A DNA stretch of 6,227 bases. Origin: Gemmatimonas phototrophica. GTDB lineage: Bacteria > Gemmatimonadota > Gemmatimonadetes > Longimicrobiales > Gaopeijiaceae. This document shows positions 1 to 5,659 of the stretch, in pieces. The translations under genes were made by a program, and so were the position numbers. The stretch covers positions 1 through 6,227 of the forward strand of contig CAMCNM010000122.1 of NCBI GenBank assembly GCA_945876015.1. Direction: 5' to 3'. Numbering within the stretch: the stretch's first letter is position 1; each line of letters begins with the position of its first letter. The notes under the pieces were generated by a model. It had not been told where the DNA came from and did not search any database. It worked only from the letters and a program-made list of their open reading frames with translations.

Positions 1-915
1 ATGCCGACCTTCAGCGACCTGATCGCGTCGGGCATCGTGACCGACGATCAGCTCTGGAATCTCGCCTACTACGTGCGGAGCCTCTCTCCCGAGGATGCGC
101 CCGAGGTCCGCGAGGTGATCACGGCCGCCGTGCTGGTCGAGGGCGAGCAGTTGCCCACGTCACCGACCGACGCGCGCTGGGCCACCGTGGAGAGGTTCTA
201 CGTCCCACTGGTGGGCCAGATCATCCTCAAGCCGCGCTGGTACAGCCCGCGCGTGTCGAACCTCTGGGTGCAGGCGCTGCACGACTCCACCGAGGTCGCG
301 ATGCTGGTGAGCTGGTCGGATCCGTCGTCCAGCCCGGACAGCGCGTGGATGCCGTTCGCGCAGCGCGTGGTGGACTTGATGGGCCCCAAGGACGAGGGCT
401 CCACCTGGGTGCCCGGATCAGCCGACCAGCTCGTGGTGCAGTTCCCGCAGACGCTGACGACCGGAATGGAGCGGCCCTACTTCCTGCAGGGCGACGCGCG
501 CCGTCCGGCCTACCTGTGGAACTGGCGGAGCGACCGGAACACGGCGGTCGAGATGGTCGCGAAAGGGTTCGGCACCGGGCAGGAGCAGGCGGCCGGGAGC
601 CAACAGGTGACCGCCTCGGCGAGCTGGGCGAACGGCGAGTGGCGCGTGCTCTTCCGGCGCACCCTCTCCACCTCCGATACGACCGCCGATCTGCAGATGC
701 CGGGCGCGACCGTCGTGCCGGTGGCCTTCCAGGCATGGGACGGCGACAACGGTGAGGCGGGGACCCAGGCCGCGGTGAGCACCTGGTACTTCCTCGCCCT
801 CGAGGAGGCGACCCCGGCGACCGTGTTCGTGGCGCCGGTGCTGGCGTTCCTCCTGACGGCGGTGCTGGGCGTCGTGCTGGTGTCCCGGGCGCAGAAGCGC
901 GAGAAAGAGGGATGA
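1..915 (+). CDS. Cytochrome c / ethylbenzene dehydrogenase-related heme protein, 5'-truncated by the window
   Basis: 304 residues are visible, ending in TGA. Residues 1-32 (MPTF, then TDDQLWNLAYYVRSL) match the end of a class I cytochrome c domain, where the Met before Pro is the distal heme ligand and the last helix reads like LWxLxxYVRSL. The ATG at base 1 is therefore probably internal, with the CXXCH heme site upstream of the window. Residues ~65-270 resemble the ethylbenzene dehydrogenase gamma-subunit family (periplasmic b-heme domain): VVQFP, PYFLQGD (159-165), LWNWRSD (172-178), AKGFGTG, then NGEWRVLFRRTL. Residues ~275-295 form a hydrophobic anchor followed by the basic tail RAQKREKEG, which suggests a periplasmic body with a C-terminal membrane anchor and cytoplasmic tail. 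It lies 76 bases upstream of the copper lipoprotein on the same strand. Inferred role: electron transfer in a respiratory complex, perhaps a quinol:cytochrome c oxidoreductase module encoded upstream. The fold assignment is from motif memory and the exact partner is unknown. Confidence 0.72.
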   Translation: MPTFSDLIASGIVTDDQLWNLAYYVRSLSPEDAPEVREVITAAVLVEGEQLPTSPTDARWATVERFYVPLVGQIILKPRWYSPRVSNLWVQALHDSTEVAMLVSWSDPSSSPDSAWMPFAQRVVDLMGPKDEGSTWVPGSADQLVVQFPQTLTTGMERPYFLQGDARRPAYLWNWRSDRNTAVEMVAKGFGTGQEQAAGSQQVTASASWANGEWRVLFRRTLSTSDTTADLQMPGATVVPVAFQAWDGDNGEAGTQAAVSTWYFLALEEATPATVFVAPVLAFLLTAVLGVVLVSRAQKREKEG

Positions 916-978
916 AAGCGGGGATTTAGATAGGTTGTTGGGCTGGGGTGGAGAGAATGCGGTCATGACGAAACCGAA

Positions 979-984
979 AAGGAG
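979..984 (+). promoter_or_regulatory. Shine-Dalgarno site that fixes the lipoprotein start at 992
   Basis: AAGGAG sits 7 bases before the ATG at 992, an ideal spacing. The frame is also open from a TTG at 935 and an ATG at 965. The 965 start has only a GGAGAG (950-955) nine bases upstream. It would add the residues MTKPKRRST, giving a more basic signal-peptide n-region, so 965 is not excluded. Confidence 0.7.
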
Positions 985-991
985 ATCGACC

Positions 992-1870
992 ATGTTGGGG
1001 ACGAGTGAGATCAGGGGCCTACTGGCCTCTTCGCTGGTCGCGGTGCTTCTGGTGGGATGCGGCGGCGGCGATTCAGCCGAGAACGCGCCGGCGGCGACCG
1101 AGACCGCGGCGGCTCCGGCCGAGAACCCGGTGGACGCGGCCACGGCCGGCAACATCCACGGCACCATCAAGTTCACGGGCACCGCGCCCAAGGCCGTGGC
1201 GATCGACATGGCCGACGAGCCGACCTGCCAGACGGCGACCGGCGGCACGGCAGTGATCGAAGACGTCGTGGTCGGCGCCGACGGCGGGCTGGCCAACGTC
1301 TTCGTGTACGTGAAGTCCGGCATCGACCCGGCGCTCAAGTTCCCGGTCGGGCCGGGCAAGGAGATCGACCAGCAGGGCTGCCAGTACCACCCGCACGTGA
1401 TCGGCCTGCAGGCGGGGGAGCAGCTCACCGTGAAGAACGGCGATCCGGTCCTGCACAACATCAATGCCACGCCCACCACGAACCGCGGCTTCAACCGCAG
1501 CCAGCCGCAGGCCGGCATGACGTTCGAGACGCAGTTCGCCTCGGACGAGATCATGATCCCGGTGCGCTGCGACGTGCACGGCTGGATGTCCGCGTACATC
1601 GGCGTGACGTCGCACCCGTACCACTCGGTCACCGCGGCGGACGGAACGTTCTCGCTCGACCGCCTGCCCCCAGGCACCTACACGCTCGAGGCGTGGCACG
1701 AGAAGTACGGCACCGCCACGCAGGAAGTGACGGTCGCGACCGGCCAGACGGCCGAGGTCACGTTCGAGTTCGACGGCAAGGTCGCCGCCGAGGTTCCGAT
1801 GGGACCGGTGCTCCTCGTCGACATGCACAACGGGACGCTGCGTCGGACCACGACGCTCGTTCAGCAATAA
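992..1870 (+). CDS. Cupredoxin-like copper lipoprotein with carboxypeptidase-regulatory-like domain
   Basis: 292 residues from the ATG with the best ribosome site. Residues 10-23 are a short hydrophobic segment ending in the lipobox LVGC, so Cys23 should be lipidated and the mature protein anchored on the periplasmic side of a membrane. An Ala/Glu/Pro-rich linker (~25-50) follows. The core (~54-205) looks like a cupredoxin: His155 in DPVLHNI, and Cys193, His196 and Met199 in CDVHGWM, give the His-Cys-His-Met set of a type-1 (blue) copper site. Cys79 and Cys130 could form a disulfide. Residues ~214-260 (DGTFSLDRLPPGTYTLEAW) are a carboxypeptidase regulatory-like beta-sandwich. A tail of ~30 residues (263-292) matches nothing I recognise. 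Proteins of this architecture, sometimes named methylamine-utilisation-like or plastocyanin-like, recur in respiratory clusters. Lying directly before coxB, it is inferred to carry electrons to the oxidase or to bind copper for it. The motifs support copper binding; the role is inference. Confidence 0.85.
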   Translation: MLGTSEIRGLLASSLVAVLLVGCGGGDSAENAPAATETAAAPAENPVDAATAGNIHGTIKFTGTAPKAVAIDMADEPTCQTATGGTAVIEDVVVGADGGLANVFVYVKSGIDPALKFPVGPGKEIDQQGCQYHPHVIGLQAGEQLTVKNGDPVLHNINATPTTNRGFNRSQPQAGMTFETQFASDEIMIPVRCDVHGWMSAYIGVTSHPYHSVTAADGTFSLDRLPPGTYTLEAWHEKYGTATQEVTVATGQTAEVTFEFDGKVAAEVPMGPVLLVDMHNGTLRRTTTLVQQ

Positions 1871-1878
1871 GCCGAAGG

Positions 1879-1908
1879 CGGGCTCCGGGGCGTTCGCCCC
1901 GGAGCCCG
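1879..1908 (+). terminator. Strong GC-rich hairpin between the copper lipoprotein and coxB (possible attenuator or terminator)
   Basis: Bases 1879-1891 pair perfectly with 1896-1908 (13 base pairs, GC-rich) around a 4-base GTTC loop, starting 8 bases after the lipoprotein stop codon. No T-run follows, so it is not a classical intrinsic terminator. It could be a partial terminator, or an mRNA-stabilising structure that sets different expression levels for the lipoprotein and the oxidase genes. The pairing is read directly from the sequence; the function is inferred. Confidence 0.55.
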
Positions 1909-1931
1909 TGCGGGTCCGCGTACTTCCGTGT

Positions 1932-1940
1932 AGAGGAGAG
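1932..1940 (+). promoter_or_regulatory. Ribosome binding site of coxB
   Basis: AGAGGAGAG lies 8-10 bases upstream of the ATG at 1949. It follows the hairpin, so coxB has its own good initiation site and does not depend on translation of the preceding gene. Confidence 0.65.
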
Positions 1941-1948
1941 GCACCCAG

Positions 1949-2671
1949 ATGGAGAATTGGTCCTGGATGCTGGACGAGAGCGCCTCGTCCGTCGGACCCC
2001 AGATCGACCGCTTGTACTACATCATCCTGGTGATCACCGGCATCGTGTTCGTGGCCACCGAGGTGACGCTGCTCTATTTCCTCTTCAAGTACAGGCATCG
2101 TGAAGGGCACAAGGCCGAGTACATCCACGGGAACACGAAGGCCGAGATCATCTGGACCGCGATCCCCGCGCTCATCGTGCTCGCGATCGCGCTCATGAGC
2201 CGCGGGCTGTGGGCCGAGATCAAGGATCCGGCCAACGTGCCCGCCGACGCGATGCGCGTGATGCTCGAGGCCAAGCAGTTCGAGTGGAACCTCACCTATC
2301 CCGGACCCGACGGTGAGCTGAGGACGGGGGACGACTTCACGGTAAGGAATCGCCTCGACATTCCGCTGGATCGGCCCACCGTGCTCGAGATGACCTCCGT
2401 CGATGTGATCCATTCGTTCTTCGTCCCGGACTTCCGCCTCAAGCAGGACATCGTGCCGGGCATGGCGATGCAGATGTGGTTCCAGCCCACCCGCGCCGGC
2501 GTGTTCCCGATCGGTTGTGCCGAGCTGTGCGGGATCGGGCACACACGCATGCGGGGAACGCTCACGGTGCACTCCCCGGCCGACTATCAGGCCTGGGTGA
2601 ACGAACAGGTCCAGGGCGCTGCCTCCGCGGCCGAGCCCGCAGCTCCCGCCCCAGCTACGCAGGCACAATAA
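1949..2671 (+). CDS. coxB: Cytochrome c oxidase subunit II (CuA subunit)
   Basis: 240 residues. It accepts electrons from the soluble or anchored donor at a binuclear CuA centre facing the periplasm and passes them to heme a of subunit I. Two membrane spans form a hairpin at ~23-46 and ~68-88. The C-terminal periplasmic cupredoxin domain carries the full CuA ligand set: His155 (DVIHSFFVP), Cys190, Glu192, Cys194, His198 and Met201 in GCAELCGIGHTRM. The acidic and Trp-containing segment KQFEWNLTYPG corresponds to the aromatic patch used for donor docking in this family. There is no cleavable signal peptide and no fused cytochrome c domain, so this is not a caa3-type subunit II. The domain is followed by an Ala/Pro/Glu-rich tail (~223-240). 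The stop codon abuts the coxA ATG, which points to coupled translation. Confidence 0.97.
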   Translation: MENWSWMLDESASSVGPQIDRLYYIILVITGIVFVATEVTLLYFLFKYRHREGHKAEYIHGNTKAEIIWTAIPALIVLAIALMSRGLWAEIKDPANVPADAMRVMLEAKQFEWNLTYPGPDGELRTGDDFTVRNRLDIPLDRPTVLEMTSVDVIHSFFVPDFRLKQDIVPGMAMQMWFQPTRAGVFPIGCAELCGIGHTRMRGTLTVHSPADYQAWVNEQVQGAASAAEPAAPAPATQAQ

Positions 2672-4477
2672 ATGGCGACCCACGCAGCGACGGCCGAAGG
2701 CCACGCGACCGGAGCCGGCCACGACGAGCACCACAAGCTCAGCTTCATCCGGACCTACATCTTCTCCACCGATCACAAGATGATCGCCAAGCAGTTCCTG
2801 CTGGCGAGTCTCCTGTTCCTGCTGATCGGTGGGATCCTGGCGGGGCTGGTCCGCTGGCAGCTGGGCTTCCCGGGGCAGCCGATCCCGTTCATCGGGAGCA
2901 TGTTCTCGGACACCACGGCGCCGGGCGGCATCATCCTGCCCGAGTTCTATAACTCGCTCGTCACCATGCACGCGACGTTCATGATCTTCTTCGCGATCAT
3001 GCCGCTGCTGGTGGGCGTGTGGGGCAACTTCCTGATCCCGCTCCAGATCGGCGCCCCCGACATGGCGTTCCCGCGCCTGAACACGGCGTCGTTCTGGATC
3101 AGCGTGCCGGCGGGCATCCTGATGCTCGCGAGCTTCTTCGTCGAGGGCGGCGCCGCGGGCGCGGGCTGGACCTCGTACGCGCCGCTCTCGGCTAACCCCG
3201 AGTACAGCGGCGTGCACATGGGGCAGGTCCTCTGGCTGGTCAGCCTGATCATCCTGGGGTTCAGCTCGCTCACCGGCGCGGTGAACTACATCACGACGAT
3301 CATCAACATGCGGGCGCCGGGCATGACCTGGTTCCGCATGCCGCTGCCGACCTGGTCCCTTTTCGTGACCTCCTGGCTGCTGCTGCTGGCGATCCCGATC
3401 CTGACCGGCGGGCTGATCATGCTGCTCTTCGATCAGACCATCGGCACCGGTTTCTTCAACCCGGCGACCGACGGAGAGCCGCTGCTCTGGCAGCACATCT
3501 TCTGGTACTTCGGGCACCCCGAGGTCTACATCCTGATCTTGCCCGCGATGGGTCTGGTGAGCGAGGTGATCTCGAACCGGGCGCGTAAGCCGATCTTCGG
3601 ATACCACGCGATGGTGCTCGCCATCATCTCGATCGCGTTCCTGGGCTGGGTCGTGTGGGGCCACCACATGTTCCAGAGCGGCATGAACCCGCTGCTCGGC
3701 ACCAGCTTCATGATCTCGACGATCATCATCGCGGTGCCGTCGGCCATCAAAGTCTTCAATTGGCTGGGCACGCTCTGGAAGGGCGACATCCACTTCGACG
3801 TCCCGATGCTGCACGCGCTCGCGTTCGTCGCGATGTTCATCATCGGCGGCCTGTCGGGGATCTTCATGGCTTCGGCTCCGGTCGATATCCCGATCCACGA
3901 CACCTACTTCATCGTCGCGCACATCCACTACGTGCTGTTCGGCGGCAGCCTGTTCGGCATCTTCGCCGGGATCACGTTCTGGTTCCCGAAGATGTTCGGC
4001 CGGATGATGAGCCCGAAGCTCGGCAAGATCCACTTCTGGGTCACGATCTTCGCGTACAACGCGGTCTTCTTCCCCATGCACAACCTGGGGCTGCGGAACC
4101 ACATGCGGCGCATCTACGATCCGAACAGCTACGAGTACCTGCAGCCGCTCCAGGGGCTTAACACGTTCATCTCGATCGCCGCGTTCATCCTGATCGCGGG
4201 GCAGATGATCTTCGCCTTCAGCTTCTTCTACAGCATGTTCTTCGGCGAGAAGGCTGAGCAGAATCCCTGGAAGTCGAACACGCTCGAGTGGACGGCCGCC
4301 GGACATCCTCCGGGGCACGGCAACTTCCCGGGCGGGACGCCGCACGTGTACCGCGGACCGTACGAGTACAGCTCGCCCGAGTCGAACGAAGACTTCCTCC
4401 CGCAGGGGGTTCCGCCGGAGCCGGTCCGGCGTGGGGCTGTGCCGCGCGAACCCGGCTTCCTGCCCACCGGAGACTGA
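2672..4477 (+). CDS. coxA: Cytochrome c oxidase subunit I, A1-type heme-copper oxidase
   Basis: 601 residues, the catalytic proton-pumping subunit that reduces O2 to water. Ligands seen: His100 and His419 (heme a), His417 (heme a3), and His282, His331 and His332 (CuB), with Tyr286 in HPEVY placed for the His-Tyr crosslink. Glu284 in GHPEV marks the A1 subtype. D-channel residues Asp130 (GAPDMAFPR), Asn137 and Asn119 are present, as is the K-channel Lys360 with Ser357. Recalled Paracoccus denitrificans numbering is offset by a constant six residues from His100 to His419, so this core has no net length change. The N-terminus is His-rich and soluble. The soluble C-terminal tail (from ~530) carries NTLEWT and VYRGPYEYS, as in many family members. 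One local variation: the usual GMPRR-like loop reads RNHMRRIYDP. There is no clear ribosome site before the ATG, which abuts the coxB TAA, so translation is probably coupled. Confidence 0.98.
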   Translation: MATHAATAEGHATGAGHDEHHKLSFIRTYIFSTDHKMIAKQFLLASLLFLLIGGILAGLVRWQLGFPGQPIPFIGSMFSDTTAPGGIILPEFYNSLVTMHATFMIFFAIMPLLVGVWGNFLIPLQIGAPDMAFPRLNTASFWISVPAGILMLASFFVEGGAAGAGWTSYAPLSANPEYSGVHMGQVLWLVSLIILGFSSLTGAVNYITTIINMRAPGMTWFRMPLPTWSLFVTSWLLLLAIPILTGGLIMLLFDQTIGTGFFNPATDGEPLLWQHIFWYFGHPEVYILILPAMGLVSEVISNRARKPIFGYHAMVLAIISIAFLGWVVWGHHMFQSGMNPLLGTSFMISTIIIAVPSAIKVFNWLGTLWKGDIHFDVPMLHALAFVAMFIIGGLSGIFMASAPVDIPIHDTYFIVAHIHYVLFGGSLFGIFAGITFWFPKMFGRMMSPKLGKIHFWVTIFAYNAVFFPMHNLGLRNHMRRIYDPNSYEYLQPLQGLNTFISIAAFILIAGQMIFAFSFFYSMFFGEKAEQNPWKSNTLEWTAAGHPPGHGNFPGGTPHVYRGPYEYSSPESNEDFLPQGVPPEPVRRGAVPREPGFLPTGD

Positions 4478-4485
4478 GCGCAGCC

Positions 4486-5160
4486 ATGACGAGCCACGCC
4501 ACTTCGGCCGAGCAAAACATGATGGTCCCCGATCTCACCTTCGAGCCGGGGATGAAGGTCTTCAACATGAAGCTGGGGATGTGGGTGTTCCTCTTGAGCG
4601 AGGTGATGTTCTTCACCTCGCTGATTGGGAGCTACGTCATCCTGCGCTTCGCGCATCCCGACCACTTCCCCGAGCCCGGGGTCGTGCTGAACGTTCCGCT
4701 GACGGCGTTCAACACGTTCTTCCTGATCTGCTCGTCCGTGACGATGGTGAAGGCGTTCGCGGCGATCCAGAAGGGGGACCAGCAGAAGTTCAAGCTCTGG
4801 CTCCTCGGGACGATCCTGATCGGCGCGGCGTTCGTCGGGATCCAGGCGTACGAGTACAGCCTCCTGGTGGCCGAGCACTTCGGTCCGAGCGCGGCCGGGT
4901 ACGCCCCGGTCGGACGCGGCATGGAGGAGGGCGGCCCCATCGTGGGCGGTCCGCTCTACGGGGCGACCTTCTATACCATGACCGGTTTCCACGGCGCCCA
5001 CGTCTCGATCGGCGTGCTCTGCCTGATCTTCGTGCTCATCCAGGCCATGAGGGGCAAATACACTGCGGCCGACCACCGCGGGGTCGAGGTGATCGGGCTC
5101 TACTGGCACTTCGTCGATCTGGTGTGGATCGTGTTGTTCACCATCGTCTATCTGATCTGA
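4486..5160 (+). CDS. coxC: Cytochrome c oxidase subunit III
   Basis: 224 residues from the ATG 8 bases after the coxA stop. The frame is open further upstream inside coxA, but that extension is an out-of-frame shadow of the coxA tail. Subunit III stabilises the catalytic core and supports proton uptake. Five membrane spans are visible (~30-55, 68-90, 103-125, 160-187 and 203-224), the short bacterial form. Family motifs: LLSEVMFF with Glu39 in the first span, GFHGAHVSIG (167-176) and YWHFVDLVW (206-214). A Gly-rich loop of ~30 residues (~130-159, FGPSAAGYAPVGRG then MEEGG) connects spans 3 and 4. The ribosome site is weak: a GGAG at 4469-4472 is 13 bases away inside the end of coxA, so coupling to coxA is likely. 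Confidence 0.95.
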   Translation: MTSHATSAEQNMMVPDLTFEPGMKVFNMKLGMWVFLLSEVMFFTSLIGSYVILRFAHPDHFPEPGVVLNVPLTAFNTFFLICSSVTMVKAFAAIQKGDQQKFKLWLLGTILIGAAFVGIQAYEYSLLVAEHFGPSAAGYAPVGRGMEEGGPIVGGPLYGATFYTMTGFHGAHVSIGVLCLIFVLIQAMRGKYTAADHRGVEVIGLYWHFVDLVWIVLFTIVYLI

Positions 5161-5167
5161 GGTGCCC

Positions 5168-5446
5168 ATGACGACCGAAGCGCAGGGAGAGCATCACGAT
5201 CCGCCGTACATGATGATCTTCGCGGTCCTGCTGATCATGACGATGGGGGAGGTAGGGTTCGCATTCCTCAGCCTGCCCAAGTTCTGGCTCGCCCTCGGGC
5301 TCTGCGTGATGGCTGTCTGGAAGGCCTTGCTGGTCGCGCTGTACTACATGCACCTGCGCTGGGAGCCGCGCCGTCTCTGGATCCTGGTCGCGGCCCCCTT
5401 GCCGCTGGTGGTCATCCTGATCACAGCGGTCTTGACCGAGTTCTGA
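5168..5446 (+). CDS. Cytochrome c oxidase subunit IV, prokaryotic type
   Basis: 92 residues from the ATG at 5168. A GTG at 5162 in the same frame is possible, but GAGG at 5159-5162 sits 5 bases before the ATG and overlaps that GTG. Three membrane spans are visible (~14-34, 39-63 and 70-90). The middle span contains Lys52 and ends in YYMHLRWEP (59-67), the hallmark of the small prokaryotic subunit IV family, which is usually the fourth gene of A-type oxidase operons. Glu28 lies in the first span. It is thought to aid assembly or stability of the oxidase and has no cofactor. Its ribosome site overlaps the coxC stop codon, so it is co-translated with coxC. Confidence 0.9.
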   Translation: MTTEAQGEHHDPPYMMIFAVLLIMTMGEVGFAFLSLPKFWLALGLCVMAVWKALLVALYYMHLRWEPRRLWILVAAPLPLVVILITAVLTEF

Positions 5447-5469
5447 ACAAACCGTGGGGCGAGGGTATC

Positions 5470-5634
5470 ATGCTGCAGGTCGGGGGTCCCATCGTCGTCG
5501 GCCTGCAACATCACGATGCGCTGAGCGTGGGCATGTTTCTTGGTGGCCTTCTCATGGCGTTGGTCCCGCTGTCCATCTCGGCGGGAATCGCGATCTGGAT
5601 CTACAAGCAGCGCAAGCAAGTCCCGAAAGACTGA
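5470..5634 (+). CDS. Small single-span membrane protein of unknown function
   Basis: 54 residues, starting at an ATG preceded by GAGGG (5461-5465, 4 bases away) and ending in TGA. I do not recognise it. Residues ~17-45 are hydrophobic and Gly/Leu/Ile-rich, followed by a basic tail (YKQRKQVPKD). The positive-inside rule gives an outside N-terminus, carrying QHHD at 13-16, and a cytoplasmic C-terminus. It starts 23 bases after the subunit IV stop and ends 25 bases before the next start, on the same strand. The position suggests an accessory subunit or assembly factor of the oxidase, comparable in size to CcoQ or other single-helix oxidase subunits, but no homology to them is claimed. Confidence 0.7.
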   Translation: MLQVGGPIVVGLQHHDALSVGMFLGGLLMALVPLSISAGIAIWIYKQRKQVPKD

Positions 5635-5646
5635 GCCTTCAGCCTG

Positions 5647-5652
5647 AAGGAG
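5647..5652 (+). promoter_or_regulatory. Ribosome binding site of the last gene, partly within a small hairpin
   Basis: AAGGAG is 7 bases before the ATG at 5660 and decides that start. Its first four bases lie in the 3' arm of a 5-base-pair stem (CCTTC 5636-5640 with GAAGG 5646-5650), which could partly mask the site. Confidence 0.65.
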
Positions 5653-5659
5653 CTGGCGC

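Noticed and set aside
916..991. A promoter for the lipoprotein gene in the 76-base gap
   Set aside because: No convincing -35/-10 pair or operator could be read; only the ribosome sites are supported.
1910..1919. A second small inverted repeat (GCGG/CCGC) after the main hairpin
   Set aside because: Four base pairs with a two-base loop are too short and common in GC-rich DNA to mean anything.
1057..2103. A 348-codon + strand frame overlapping the copper lipoprotein
   Set aside because: An Arg/Gly/Pro-rich shift of the lipoprotein frame. The lipoprotein frame carries the lipobox and copper ligands, and this one has no motif.
2672..2734. His-rich N-terminus of CoxA (His4, 11, 17, 20, 21) as a special metal-binding tail
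   Set aside because: As I recall the Paracoccus subunit I, its N-terminus is also His-rich, so this is ordinary for the family.
1073..4345. A 1090-codon open frame on the minus strand opposite the lipoprotein, coxB and coxA
   Set aside because: Its translation is an Arg/His/Asp/Glu/Gly-rich string with no domain or membrane pattern, as expected from the reverse complement of GC-rich genes. The + strand genes have full catalytic motifs.
4288..4485. Upstream extension of coxC into coxA to an earlier start at 4288
   Set aside because: The added 66 residues are an Arg/Pro/Ala-rich out-of-frame reading of the coxA tail, while the ATG at 4486 gives a normal subunit III N-terminus.
4228..5169. A 313-codon minus-strand frame opposite coxC, and similar minus-strand frames at 418-1677 and 5344-5889
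   Set aside because: Same shadow composition, no ribosome sites or recognisable motifs, and entirely covered by well-supported + strand genes.
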